Positions 20,853 through 33,287 are shown, counted from the first letter of the stretch. The stretch is DNA of 33,806 bases from Ophiosphaerella korrae (GCA_028456385.1 JALNQF010000407.1:1-33806); one strand, 5' to 3'. A program made the numbers and translations. Notes: generated from the sequence alone by a model not told the origin.

Positions 20853-23066
20853 AGTTAAGGTTATCTTCTAGTTTCTATATATCTTCTTATAGTTACCCTT
20901 TTTTATCTATACTTATCTATTTTACTAAGTAGTAATTCCTACTATTATAGAATTAATATACTAAGATTTCTTTAACTTCTTATTCTTTTTATTCTCTATA
21001 TATATCTACTTTATATACTAGTAGTTCTACGTTTTATAGTACTATTTTAAGTAGTACTACGTAGAAAGTTAAGTATATCTTTATCTTACTTAGTAGCTTT
21101 AATTTAAATATAACTAGTATAACTTCTTTTTTAACTTTATATAGCTTAATCTTTACGTAGTTAAGTTTTAAGCTTAGTTATTTACTTCTAATATTTTTTT
21201 ATACTAGCTATACTTTTTCTCTATTTTTAAATTAGGGTCTCTCTTTATACTTTTTATTATAGTACTTTACTATTTAATTATATAGAAATTCTATATCTTA
21301 TCTTAGTTAATTATATATTTCTTTTAGTTTATTTATAAAGTTTTCTCCTCTTAAGGTCTAAGATTATATATTTCTTAGAGTTCTATATATATTAGGATTA
21401 AATCTATAGTTTCTAAAGAAGAGTAATACTTTTATTACTATGTTTTTTACGCTATTATATACTAACTATACTATAAGTAGTAACTATACTTAGTTATTCT
21501 AGTTGTAGTTAAAGTAGTATCTTAAGTACTATTCTACTATCTAGTTTATTCGTTCTAATTATCTATCTATTTATAAGTAATATACTATTAATATTATTTC
21601 TTATAGTTTTAATATATATTATACGTCTCTATCTATAATAATTTAATCTAGTATACTATATTAGCTAATTATAGTTATTAAAACCTAATATATAATAACT
21701 TCTATCTTACTCTTTTCTTTATATAGTCTAAAGTATAAATACTTTATAAGCTTATCTAATATTATTAGAATTCTATTATATTTAATTCCTAATATTAAGT
21801 TCTTTAACTTAGGTAACTTAGTAATAAAGTTTATTATAATTATTCTCTAAAGTTATTTTAGTACTTTTACTAGTTATAGTATTCTATAGAGTACGTATCT
21901 ACTATATTTATTTCTATAGTATTTTATAAAGTCTTATAGTACTTCTATTACTAGTTATTTTACTTTTAGAATATAATAGTTTTATAAGAGTCTATCTAGA
22001 GTTTTATTAATACCTTAGTACTTATATACTAGTAGGTTATAAAATTATTATATAAATTCTCTTTATATCTTTCTTAATATATATATTCTTCTATAAGCTT
22101 ATATAAATCCTTTTTAGATATCTAGTTTTTCTATTTCTTAAGATACTTTTTATATTATTTTCTAAATCTATTTATTTAGCTCGCTATTTATTCTTTTAAG
22201 TATTGTAGCTATTTTAGGTATATTTAAGACTAAGTATTCTTCTTTATTTTTAATTAGGACTATAACTATTATATTTACTTCTTGTTATAAGTCTAGTCTT
22301 TTACTAAAAGCGTCTATAAATTAGTTATCTTTCTCTTTTATATATATAATTTCTAAGTTAAATATTAATATAAATTCTTACTATCTTATATTGTATTATA
22401 ATAAGTCTTTATTTATTATAAATCTTATAAGATTCTTATAGTCTATATAGACTTTTATTTAGTATTTTACTTTTTATAAATATACTCTCTATTATTTAAA
22501 TACTTTATAGATTACTAGTATTTCTCTATTATAGATTAGGTAGTTAAGCTCTACTAGCTTTATTTTCTTAGAAAAGTATTTAACTAAATATTTTTATTTA
22601 GTCTTTAGGTCTTCCTATATTAGTACTATTCTATAGACTAAGTTAGATACGTCTATTTTTACTATTACTAGTAGGTCTAGGTTATATATTTTAATAACTA
22701 GGTTTTCTATAAACTTTTTTTTAATCTATTTAAATAGTATATCTTTCTTTATAAGTCTAGTTATTACTTATATATCTTTAGATTATTTTACTATTAACTT
22801 TTTATAGAAGTTTACTAACCTATAAAATTATTATACTTTTTTTAAGTTTTTTAGTATTAGCTATTTATTAATTAACTTAATTTTCTCTAGGTTAATTTTA
22901 ATCTTTCCTAGTTCTATAATAAATCTAAGAAAGTCTATTTTCTTTATATAGAATTTGTATTTTCTTATTTTAAGAAATAGTTTATTTTCTACTAGTTTTT
23001 CTAGTACCTTATATATATATTATACGTGTTCTTCCTCTATTTCTAAGAATATAAGGATATTATCTA
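20850..23066 (-). pseudogene. pol of element C, C-terminal part (RT end to chromodomain)
   Basis: Minus-strand pol remnant aligned with A 5000-7293. In coding order: RT thumb/connection, RNase H, integrase zinc-binding region and core, then the chromodomain-like tail. It is separated from the rest of pol by element E, which entered right after the catalytic YLDD-equivalent region of RT. RIP stops throughout. Confidence 0.8.
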
Positions 23067-23429
23067 TATTATAGGTGTAATAGAAGAAATCGAGATAGAG
23101 CTAATTAGTCCTAACTTAGATACTAACAAAGTATAGGATAAGTAGAGTAATAACCTCGATTAGGAGACTATACATAACTAGGATACCTAGGGTAATCTAT
23201 AATCTATAGATTATAGATTACGATAAGTATATAGTTAATAGGATACGTATTACTAAGATAGTATTAGTAATTTAATCTCTTAACTATAGAACGCTAATAC
23301 AAGATAGTTATAAAATATCTTCTATTATTTATAGTTATTATAAATTACCCTCTAAGCTTTTACTATTACTTTATAATCTACTAACCTCTAATATAAGTAC
23401 CTATAGTTAATAATAGGTAGCCTATAATA
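23067..23429 (+). repeat. 5' LTR of element E (363 bp)
   Basis: Starts TATTATAGGTGTAATAGAAG and ends GTAGCCTATAATA. The core contains a perfect 30-bp palindrome at 23192-23221. It is 64 bp shorter than the 3' LTR, almost wholly because of the palindromic core region. Confidence 0.92.
23192..23221. repeat. Perfect 30-bp palindrome in 5' LTR of E
   Basis: GTAATCTATAATCTA followed directly by its exact reverse complement. It could form a cruciform. The 3' LTR and the F LTR hold expanded, interrupted versions. Confidence 0.95.
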
Positions 23430-23463
23430 CCTTACTAATTTAGTTATTACAAGAAGTAAAGTA
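23430..23463 (+). promoter_or_regulatory. Conserved post-LTR block, candidate primer-binding site (E)
   Basis: ccttactaatttagttatta follows the LTR and matches B and A. In E two bases are less eroded (cc and ac kept), giving the best available guide to the original site. Confidence 0.4.
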
Positions 23464-24630
23464 TAAGTAATATATAGTCTAGCTAATATAATAGTAGAAA
23501 GTTTAATAAAATAATTAGGTAAAGCCCCTAAGAGTAGTCCTAAATTAGATAGTACTATATAGGAAACAATTAAAGGTTATCTTAACTAACTAATTAATAA
23601 CAAAGAAGATATAAAAATAGTAATTAATACCTTAGAAATATAGAACAAGGAACTATAGAATTACGTAAAATAAAACAAGGTATAAATTAAAGCTATTATC
23701 TAAGGATAAAACTAGATAGAACTAATTACCTAAAGATTAAAGATAAGTACAATAAAGAAACTACTAAAGATACTTATCTTTAAGAAATTTAATAGAATAA
23801 GAGAGAAACTAAGACCTTTTATTATATTAGTATAACTCTAGATAGATATATAAGTACTATACTTTAATATAGAAGAAAAGAAAGTAATATATATTAGATT
23901 ATACTTTAAAGAAGACGTAATAAGATAGTATAAACCTTACTAGATAAATTATATAATATATTCTCTAATAACTTAAAAAGATAAGACTAAAGCTATTTTT
24001 AGAAGTTATAAATACTTTACTAAATAAATAAGAGTAGCGTTTAGAGATATAGATATTACCTAATAAGCTAAAGAGTAACTAGAAAAGCTTATATAAAATT
24101 AGAGTATTCCTAAGTACGTATTATAGTTTAAATAACTATTACAAAATATAGAATAGAATAAGTTAGCTTTAATATTATAATTTAAATAAGGACTAAACTT
24201 AAAGATCTAATACAAGATAATATATATAGAGAAACTATAGATACTAGAAGCTCTAAAGTAATAAGTAATATAAATTAATAATAATCTTTAAGAATAGAAG
24301 AAGAATAAATATAGAGGTTATACCTAGAACTATGATAAGAGAGACCCTATAATCTTTAATACTAATAAAGATAGAAAGAAAAAAAAGAATAAAGACTTTA
24401 CGTACTTTAACTATAGTAAACTAGGCTACTACGTAAAGAACTATAGATCTAAGTTAAAAAAAGATATAGTATACTATAAATATAGAAAACTAGGATACTT
24501 TATAAAAGACTATAAAAGTAAGAACTTAAACAAAGAAACCTAGTTAAAGATAACTAAAAAGAAGAGGGAAGTACTATAAGTATAGGCTAAACCTTAAGAG
24601 AAAGTAGCTAAGAGTAAAGAAGTATAATAT
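23464..24630 (+). pseudogene. gag of element E (RIP-inactivated)
   Basis: Capsid segment from about 23755. One frame reads T-I-K-K-L-L-K-I, then K-K-F-N-R-I-R-E-K-L-R-P-F, then Y-I-R-L-Y-F-K-E-D-V-I-R, with TAA/TAG only at plausible Gln/Trp positions. This is the usual retrotransposon Gag layout (target peptide, Phe-Asn-Gly-like, R-P-F, then an assembly helix). Two CCHC knuckles follow: 24403-24444 (Y-F-N-Y-S-K-L-G-Y-Y-V-K-N-Y) and about 24471-24512 (Y-Y-K-Y-R-K-L-G-Y-F-I-K-D-Y). Every Cys and the His are read as Tyr, while the Gly before His survives. The start codon is lost. Confidence 0.83.
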
Positions 24631-27600
24631 ATAATACTTTACTAGACCTTTTATTATAATAATAACTACTATATATATCTTTTTAGTAAATAGAGAGTAG
24701 TATAGTTCTTATAGAAATAAAGAAATAGAGTAGCTATAATAAAAGAAAGAATAAAAGCTTAGCTAGAAGAAATAGCTTAAGTAATAGACTTACTAATAGA
24801 AGATTTAGAAGGAGAAGAGCTCTTAGTACTATTAATCTAGGCTAAAGAACTAGTACTAGATAAAGAGACTACTATAACTACTTCTAAAAGACTATAAAGA
24901 AGTAAAAAGTAAGTTAGTATAAGAGGTATAGAATATACTTAGCTAATAATATATAGCTATAATAGCTATATAATAATAGATATAAAGGAACGAAATAAAG
25001 AATAGAGATTTATTTAGATATACTTAATAGTTATAAGTATAGAGGAAGCGTATAAAGACTAGAAAGAACGTAATTCTAAAGAAATAAAGTTTATACTATT
25101 TTAAGAATAGATAAAGTAATATATAGTTATAGTAAGAAGAATACCTATACTAAGAGAGTAGTAATACCTAGTAAAGAAGACGTAATAGATAAATAAAGCC
25201 TATATACTAAGAGTACTAGTAGTATACTATATCCTAATAATAGATATACTTAGTAAAGACAAGTACTAAGAAGGAGATAATAAGATAATAGACCTAAAAT
25301 ATATAGTATACTTTAAAATATTATAGATATTATACTTAGATAAGAATTATATTATATATAGAAACCCTAAAGTAAATAATAATATATAGCCTATAAAGAG
25401 AAATAGCTATAATTATATAAGAGTAATTATAGTAAAAAGTATCTAAAGATAAGAAATAATCCTAGAAGATAGATACTTAGTAGTAAAACCTAAATCTAAG
25501 TTAACTAAGAAATGCGTCTAGAGAGGACTATAGTATAAATATACAAATAATAAATATCTAAAATATAAAGAATATAAACTTAAAGTAAAGCTATAGCTTT
25601 AAAAAAATAGATAGTTTAATAAATTACTAAAGTAAAAAAAGCTAGAAGGTATAAGAGGCCTATATATTATAAAAATAAGTATATACTAAGAAAGAAAAGT
25701 ATAATTAATAATTAATAGTAGAGCTACAAGAAACTTTATATTAAAGAAGTTTATAAAAATATAAAGAATAAAGTATACTATAAAGAAATACTCTTAATAA
25801 TTAAGTATAATTAAAGGAAAACTATTCTAAGAACCTATATAGTTTAAAATAGTACTCTTAATACTAAAGTTAGAAGGACTAAAAATTAAAAATATAGTTA
25901 TAGATATAACAACAATTAATAATAAACAAGATATAATACTAGGTATACTATAGTTATAGATAACTAACTTATATATTAATTAGAGAATAAAAGAAATTAG
26001 CTATAATAAAATAGATATATTAAAGGCTAATATAAGTACCTATAAAGGAGAATTCTCTAAAGAATATAAGAAATAAAAAAAATAGCTTATAGAGCTAGAA
26101 GACTACCTTCTAGAATATTAACTATAGGACTTAGTAATAGAACTAGAAAAAAGTAAAAACGTAGGATAGAGCCTAGTCTACTAAAAGATAGAAGAAGAAT
26201 CTAAAATTAAGTAAATATTTATCTAAAAAGTAATAAAGAAAAGATAGATAAAAAAGTCTAAATCTTTAGTAGCGTATAGACTAATATTTATAGATAAAAA
26301 AGGAATAAGTAATAAGAAACTCTACGTAGATTTTAGAAAAACTAATATAATTATAAATAAGAACTAATACTTACTACTATAGATAGATAAAATATAAGAT
26401 AGACTATAAAGAGTAAAAATCTTTATAAAACTAGATATCTAAAACGCTTACTATTAGATTAGAATTAAAAAAAGTAATAAATAGAAAATAGTATTTAGAA
26501 TATAGTATAGACTATATAAATATTTAGTTATACTATTTAGCTTAATAAATGCGCTAGTAGTATTCTAAGAAAGAATTAATATAGTACTAAGAGAGTACTT
26601 AGATATATTTATATTTATATACTTAGATAATATCTTTATATTCTTAGAAATAGAGGAAGAATACGTACAATATATATATAAAGTACTAGAAAAACTAGTA
26701 GAAAATAAACTATTTCTAAAAATAAGAAAATATAAATTCTATATAAAGAAGATAGATTTCCTTAGATTTATTATTAAACTAGGGAAGATTAAAATTAATC
26801 TAGAGAAGATTAAATTAATTAATAAGTAGCTAATACTAAGAAACCTAAAAGAAGTATAATAATTTTATAGGCTAGCTAACTTTTATAGAAAGTTAATAGT
26901 AAGATATTCTAAAGATATAGAGATAATAATAAGACTTATAAAGAAAGATACGCTATTTAAATAGATAAAAGAATATAATAAAGTATTTAAAAAGATTAAA
27001 AAGAAATTTATAAAAAACCTAGTTATTAGAATATATAACCTAGACTTACTAGTAAAAGTAAAAATAGATATATCTAATTTAGTCTATAGGATAGTACTAA
27101 TACAAGAAGACTTAGAAACTAAAAAGGAATACTTAGTTAAATACTTCTCTAAGAAGATAAAAATAGTAGAACTTAATTATCTAATTTATAATAAAGAAAT
27201 ACTAGTAATCTATAAAGTATTTAAATAATAGAGAGTATACTTATAAAGAGTAAAGTATTAGATAAAAGTCTATATAGATTATAAGAATCTTATAAGATTT
27301 ATAATAAATAAAGAACTATTATAATACTATATAAGATAGTAAGAATTCCTATTAATATTTAATATAGAAATTATATATATAAAAGAGAAAGATAACTAAT
27401 TTATAAATACTTTTAGTAGAAGACTAGACCTATAAAAAGAAGTAAGCGCTACTAGTATAGTTTTAATTAAGAATAAAGAAGGATATTTAGTCTTAAATAT
27501 ACTTAAGATAGCTATAATACTTAAGAGAAAAAGTAGCGAACTAGATAAATAGATTTAAAAAACAATATAAGAAGTATCTAAAGAAATAGAAAAACTAGAA

Positions 27601-28925
27601 ATCTAAGAAGGATTTATATAAGCCTATAGAAGAATATATATTCTAAGTAAGATATAAAGAGAATTTATAAGATAATTCTATAAATTACTAGTATATAGTT
27701 ACTAAAGAATTAAAAAAATATTAGATAGACTACTACAAGAATACTATATTCTAAAAGTAAGATAACTAGTAATAGAAGTATTACAAGACTATATAGAATA
27801 CTATAAGAATAAATATAATAGATACGTACTATATAGAATACTATAACTAGTAGAAGTATTAGAATAACTATAAAGAGTTATTACAATAGACTTTATTATA
27901 AAGCTACTAAAGTCTAAAGATCTAATATTAGAAGTTAAGTATAATAGAATCCTAATAATAGTAGATAAGCTAATAAAGTATATATACTTCTAACTATATA
28001 AAGAAAAGAGTAAGATAGAAGCTACTATATACTAAGTTCTAAGAATAGTAATTAGTTAATAAGGACTACTAGATAAAATTATTATAGATAGAGATATATA
28101 ATTTATATTAAAACTATAGGGAATAATATTAGCGCAATTAGAAATATAATACGTAATATCTATAGTATATTAACTATAAATAGATAGATAGTTAGAATAA
28201 ATAAACTAGATAGTAGAATAGTATTTAAGATACTACCTTAACTATAACTAGAACAATTAGGTATAGTTACTACCTATAGTATAGTTAGTATATAATAGCG
28301 TAAAGAATATAAGAATAAAAGTATTACTCTTCTTTATAAACTATAGATTTAAACCTAATATATACTAGATACTAAGAAACTAAATATCTTAGTCTCTAAG
28401 AAGAGAAAACTTTACTAATAGACTTAAAGATATATATAATTAACTAAGACAAGACGTAGAATTCTTATACAATTAAATAGCTAAGTACTATAATAAGAAG
28501 TATAAAGAGAGACCTTAATTTAGAAAGAAAGAAAAAGTATAGTTAGTATAAAAAAATATTAAGAGTAAGTAACTAAGCTTAAAACTAGACTATATTAAGA
28601 TAAGACTATATAAAATTAAGAAAGAAGTTATACTAGTTATATTTAAATTAAAGCTACTAGATAAGATAAAGATATACTTAATATTTTATATAGCTCTACT
28701 AGAGTAAGTACTATAAAATATAGAACTACTAGTATATAAAGTAGATATATATAGAGAATAAGAAGAATAAGAAGTTAAAGAAATTTTATAGTACTAGTTC
28801 TATAATAGAAGAAACTACTACTTAGTAGAATAGATAAGTATAGATAAAAAAGGATAACTATAAGAGAAAATATAGAAACTAAAGGATAACCTTAATTACT
28901 TTAAGAAACTAGAGAACTAATATTA
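24631..28925 (+). pseudogene. pol of element E: PR, RT, RNase H, integrase, chromodomain
   Basis: The protease site at 25714-25728 reads N-S-R-A-T, so the catalytic Asp of D-S-G-A-T is now Asn. RT from about 26288: F-I-D-K-K-G, first catalytic Asp kept at 26434 (L-D-I-*-N-A-Y-Y), Y-L-D-N at 26620-26631. RNase H region about 27050-27440 with Y-F-S-K-K and N-Y-L-I-Y-N-K-E. Integrase: zinc-binding region about 27700-27830, then catalytic Asp 27889-27891, Asp 28087-28089 and Glu 28195-28197. The Asp-Glu spacing is exactly 35 residues, so the D,D(35)E triad survives. The chromodomain-like tail at about 28750-28915 has E-V-K-E-I-L and R-N-Y-Y-L-V-E. Interrupted by TAA/TAG, so not functional. Confidence 0.87.
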
Positions 28926-29185
28926 CTAATAATAGATAGAAAGATAATAGAAACATCTAATATAGAATCTACTATAATAAACGCTTTATCTAAGTCTAGC
29001 TTAGCTTTTAGAGCTACTAACTATTTAGCTAATTTCTTATTATTTAAGGCCTTTATCTTATAAAAGTAGAAGAGATAAGCTTAATTCTTTACTAGCTTAC
29101 TCTACGTAAGCTCCTAGATTTACTTATACTTAGCTTTAGCCTCTATAATTTTAGATAGTAATTTCTCTTAAGTCTAGTTAATAGC
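28918..29185 (-). pseudogene. Antisense ORF Y of element E
   Basis: Minus strand, +1 relative to ORF X. A-I-N, then E-K-L-L-S-K-I-I-E-A-K-A-K-Y-K, S-K-L-V-K-N, Y-F-Y-K-I-K-A-L-N-N-K-K and A-K-L-D-L-D-K. A short Ile/Ser-rich end follows that differs from A and B. Stops fall only where Gln is likely. The charged, heptad-like first half suggests a coiled coil. Function unknown. Confidence 0.6.
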
Positions 29186-29507
29186 TTTCCCTATTATTAT
29201 TAAGTCTAGACGTAAGAATAAGTATAATAAACGTACACTTAGAAAGAGAAATACTAGATATATTATAAGAACTACGTATATTCGCGTAAATATATACCTT
29301 ATAAGCTCTACTATTATTTGTAGAAATAATATAAAGAAAAGACTTAGGATTTAATTTAAGAGAAGTATAATAAGAATAAAGAAATATTTTAATACTATTA
29401 CGTAATATATAATTAGTAAGAAGATAGTAATAATATATAGATAAAATAAGTATAAAAGAAGATAAAGAACTCTATATTAATAAAGAAACTAGATTAATAA
29501 CTTTAGC
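29160..29507 (-). pseudogene. Antisense ORF X of element E
   Basis: Minus strand, opposite to gag-pol. From A-K-V-I-N-L-V-S-L-L (29507) to N-R-E-S-Y near 29180 there is only a single TAG in more than 105 codons, despite heavy RIP elsewhere. The frame includes S-S-Y-N-I-S-S-I-S-L-S-K and I-L-T-S-R-L-N-N-N. It is the best preserved copy of this ORF. No known family recognised; the upstream end lies just inside the 3' LTR/polypurine tract, so an antisense promoter in the 3' LTR is conceivable. Confidence 0.6.
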
Positions 29508-29535
29508 TCTAAGATAGATAAACTAGAACTTATTT

Positions 29536-29549
29536 AAAAGAGGAAATAG
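29536..29549 (+). promoter_or_regulatory. Polypurine tract of element E
   Basis: aaaagaggaaatag directly precedes the 3' LTR at 29550; plus-strand priming site. Confidence 0.8.
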
Positions 29550-29976
29550 TATTATAGGTATAATAGAAGAAATTAAAATAGAGCTAATTAGTCCTAACTT
29601 AGATACTAACAAAGTATAAGATAAGTAAAGTAATAACTTTAATTAGGAGACTATATATAACTAGGATACCTAAGGTAATCTATAATCTATAGATTCTTAG
29701 TATCTATAGATTATAGATTAAGACAATCTATAATCTATTAATCTTAGTAACTATAGATTATAGATTATAATAAGTATATAGTTAATAGGATACGTATTAC
29801 TAAGATAGTATTAGTAATTTAATCTCTTAACTATAGAACGCTAATATAAGATAGTTATAAAATATCTTCTATTATTTATAGTTATTATAGATTACCTCCT
29901 AAGCTTTTACTATTACTTTATAATCTACTAACTTCTAATATAAGTACTTATAGTTAATAATAGGTAGCCTATAACA
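29550..29976 (+). repeat. 3' LTR of element E (427 bp)
   Basis: Starts TATTATAGGTATAATAGAAG and ends GTAGCCTATAACA, followed by the target duplicate ATCTA. Its core has a 19-bp perfect inverted repeat (29676-29694 and 29702-29720, 7-nt loop) and a second 14-bp stem (29725-29738 and 29753-29766), against one compact palindrome in the 5' copy. Confidence 0.92.
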
Positions 29977-32814
29977 ATCTAGGTATATAAATATAAATAC
30001 GTTTAAGTACTCTTTTAGTACTATATTAATTCTTTTTTAGAAAGCTACTAATATATTTATTAAGCTAAAGAGTATAACTAAGTATTTAAATAGTTTATAT
30101 TACGTTCTAAACGCTATTTTCTATTTATTACCTTTCTTAATTCTAATCTAGTAGTAGCTGTTTTAGATATCTAGTTTTATAAAGATTTTTACTTTCTATA
30201 GTCTATCTTATATTTTATTAATTTATAGTAAAAGATATTAATTTTTACTTATAATTATATTAGTTTTTCTAAACTCTATATAAAGTCTTTTTTTATTTAT
30301 TTCTTTCTTACTATAAATATAAGTCTATATACTACTAAATATTTAGATTCTTATATCTATCTTTTCTTTATTACATTTTTAATAAATATTTATTTAATTT
30401 TAGATTCTTCTTTAGTTTTTTAGTAGACTAGGCTCTATCCTACGTTTTTTCTTTCTTCTAAGTCTATTACTAAGTCCTATAGCTAATATTCTAGAAGGTA
30501 GTCTTTAGGTTCTATAAGCTATTTCTCTTATTTTTTATATTCTTCTTAGAATTCTCCTTTATAAGTATTTATATTAGCTTTTAGTATACTTATCTTATAA
30601 TTATTAATTTTCCTTATTTTCTAATTAATATATAGGTTAGTTATCTATAACTATAGTATCTCTAGAATTATATCTTATTTATTATTAATTATTATTATAT
30701 CTATAACTATATTTTTAATCTTTATTCTTTTTAGTTCTAGTATAGAGAAAACTATCTTAAACCTAATAGGTTTCTAGAATAGCTTTCTTTTAATTATACT
30801 TAGTTATTAAGAATACTTTTTTATTATATAATATATTCTTTATATCTATAAACTTCTTTAATATAAAGTTTCTTATAGCTCTACTATTAATTATTAACTA
30901 TACTTTTCTTTTTTAGTATATACTTATTTTTGTAATATATAAGCTTCTTATACTTTCTAGCTATTTTTACTTAGGTTATTTCTTATATTATCTATCTTTC
31001 TAGAGCTATAGCTATACTTTAAGCTTATATTCTTTATATTTTAGATATTTATTATATATATATTTATACTATAGTCCTCTTTAGATATATTTCTTAGATA
31101 ATTTTAGTCTAGGCCTTACTACTATATATATTTCTTCTAGTATTATCTCTTATCTTTAGATATCTTTTACTAGAATTACTCTTATATAGTTATATTCTCT
31201 TCTTTATATAAGCTATATATAGTTATTTACTTTAGAGTTTTTATATATAATATAATTCTTATCTAAGTATAATAACTATAATACTTTAAAGTATACTAGG
31301 TGTTTTAGGTCTATTATTATATTTTCTCTTTCTTAGTATTTATCTTTTCTAGGTACCTCTTTTATTATAATATAGTATACTACTAGTACTCTTAGTATAT
31401 AAGCTTTATTAATCTATTATATTTTTTTTATAAAAGACTACTATTCTCTTTATATAAGTATTCTTCTTACTATAACTATATATTACTTTATCTTTTTAGA
31501 CTTATATTCTTTCTAGTTTTTATACGCTTCTTCTATACTTATAACTAGTAAGTATTTCTAAATAAACTTTTATTATTTATTTTATTTCTCTATATCTATT
31601 ATTATATAGCTATTATAGCTATATATATCTAGCTAGGTATACTCTATACTTTTTATACTAACTTGTTTTTTACTTTCTTATATTTTTTTAGAAGAAGCTA
31701 TAGTAGTTTCTTTATTTAGTACTAGTCTTTTAGCTTAAATTAATAAAATCTAAAGTCTTTCTTCTCTTAAGTCTTTTATTAGTAGGTCTATTACGTAATC
31801 TATTTCTTTTAGCTACGCTTTAGTTTTTTCTTTTATTACTACTACTTTATTCTTCTATAAGAACTATCCTACTCTCTACTTACTAAAAAAGTGTATATAG
31901 TAGTTATCTTTATAATAAAAGGTTTAGTAAAGTATTATATATTATATTTCTTTACTCTTAGCTACTTTTTTTTAGAGTCTAGCCTATACTTTTAGTACTT
32001 CTTTCTTACCTTTAGTTATTTTTAACTAGGCCTCTTTATCTTTCTTAAAGTCTTTACTTTTATAGTCTTTTATAAAGTATTCTAGTTTTCTATTTTTATA
32101 ATATACTATATCTTTTTTCTTTTATAATTAGTAGTCTTTTACGTAATAGCCTTTTTTACTATAGTTAAAGTATATAAAGTTTCTATTTTTCTTCTTCTTT
32201 TTATCTTTATTAGTATTAAAGATTATAAAGTCTCTAATATCTTAGTTTCTAAATTAGCTTTTATATTTATTTTTCTTTTATTCTAAGAGATTATTATTAA
32301 TTTATATTACCTATTACTTTAGAGCTTCTAGTATCTTAGGTTTCTCTATATAAATTATTTCCTATTAGGTTTTTATATTTAATCTTTATTTAAATTATAA
32401 TATTAAAAATACTTTATTCTATTCTATATTCTATAATAGTTATTTAAACTATAATATATATTCTAGGATACTTTTATTTTATATTAGCTTTTTAGGTCTT
32501 TTTTTAGCTTATTAGGTAATATCTATATCTTTAAATACTAATTTTATTTATTTAGTAAAGTATTTATAACTTCTAAAAATAGCTCTAGTTATATCTTTCT
32601 ATATTATTAGGGCGTATATAGTATAATCTATTTAGTAAAGTTTAAACTATCTTATTACGTCTATTTTAAGATATATTCTAATATATATTACTTTTTTTTC
32701 TTCTATATTAAAGTATAGTACTTATATATCTATCTATAGCTATACTACTACTATAAAAAGTCTTAGGTTTTTTTTTATTCTATTAAATTTATTAAGTATA
32801 AGTATTTTAGGTAG
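29977..32814 (-). mobile_element. Element C, 5' piece (RT, PR, gag)
   Basis: Resumes element C right of E, with atctaggtatataaatataaat joining to the left piece exactly as in the unbroken copy A at about 7297. It carries the N-terminal RT, protease and gag on the minus strand. It is cut at 32814 by the LTR of element F, just inside the start of the capsid segment equivalent to B 12070. The remaining gag start and 5' LTR should lie beyond F. Confidence 0.87.
29982..32814 (-). pseudogene. gag-pol of element C, N-terminal part
   Basis: In coding order from the right: capsid region (32814-32240; present here, unlike in A), two CCHC knuckles (about 32170-32070) with Cys to Tyr changes, protease (about 30760), then RT fingers and palm. 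The first RT catalytic block (K-L-D-I type) is at about 30155-30180, on the complement of gttttagatatctagttttataaag. The reading frame is broken by many TAA/TAG and by element E downstream. Confidence 0.8.
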
Positions 32815-33244
32815 TATTATAAGCTTCTTATTATCGACTATAAGTACTTATCTTTAAAAGTTAGTAGATTAAGAGATAATAGTAAAAGCTTATATTAGGA
32901 TCTATAATAACTATAAATAATAGAAGATATTTTATAACTATCTTGTATTAGCGTTCTATAGTTAAAGGATTAAATTACTAATACTATCCTAATAATACGT
33001 ATTACTACTAACTATATACTTGTTATAATCTATTAATCTATAGTTACTAAGACTAATAGATTATAGATTATCTTAATCTATAATCTACTAATACTAAGAG
33101 TTTATAGATTATAAATTACCCTAGGTATCCTAATTATATATAGCCTCTTAGTTAAGTTTATATCTTTTAAGGTTATATAAGTCTAGGTTAGTTATTATAA
33201 AGCTTATTAGTTTTATCTATAGCTCTCTTATTACTACTATAATA
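32815..33244 (-). repeat. 3' LTR of element F (430 bp)
   Basis: Element sense runs from TATTATAGTAGTAATAAGAG (33244) to the end at 32815 (plus strand TATTATAAGCTTCTTATTATCG). The latter aligns with the E end TGTTATAGGCTACCTATTATTA through mostly C/T and G/A changes. It has the expanded E 3'-LTR type of palindromic core at about 33026-33120. Confidence 0.85.
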
Positions 33245-33258
33245 CTATCTCTTCTTTT
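33245..33258 (-). promoter_or_regulatory. Polypurine tract of element F
   Basis: ctatctcttctttt on the plus strand is a purine tract on the element strand, next to the LTR end at 33244. Confidence 0.72.
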
Positions 33259-33287
33259 AAGTAGGTCCTTATTTATCTATTCTATAG

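Larger units (their letters stand above)
19709..23066 (-). mobile_element. Element C, 3' piece (Ty3/gypsy)
   Basis: Minus-strand element inserted into the 3' LTR of D. This piece holds the 3' LTR (19709-20167), polypurine tract, antisense ORFs, chromodomain (about 21030-20850), integrase (about 22250-21440), RNase H (about 22700-22260) and the C-terminal part of RT (up to 23066). There the plus-strand element E interrupts it. It resumes at 29977 after the target duplication ATCTA. The 5' LTR of C is not in the window. Confidence 0.88.
23067..29976 (+). mobile_element. Element E: complete Ty3/gypsy retrotransposon, 6,910 bp
   Basis: A plus-strand element inside C, flanked by a perfect 5-bp target duplication ATCTA (23062-23066 and 29977-29981). 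The LTR ends read TATTATAGG...CCTATAATA (5' copy) and ...CCTATAACA (3' copy), so one canonical CA end survives and implies TG...CA ends originally. It retains more CpA/TpG and a few ATG (for example near 24331, 25511 and 26548) than A-D, and its domains are the easiest to read. It is the youngest complete copy by nesting. Confidence 0.93.

Noticed and set aside
23192..23221. Perfect palindrome as a rho-independent type terminator
   Set aside because: No GC stem or trailing T run, a eukaryotic context, and a position in the middle of an LTR that recurs in expanded form in other copies.
32815..32850. Truncated LTR end of F with a novel cgactataag junction
   Set aside because: On alignment with E (TGTTATAGGCTACC...) the end is intact; the differences are mostly RIP-type transitions.
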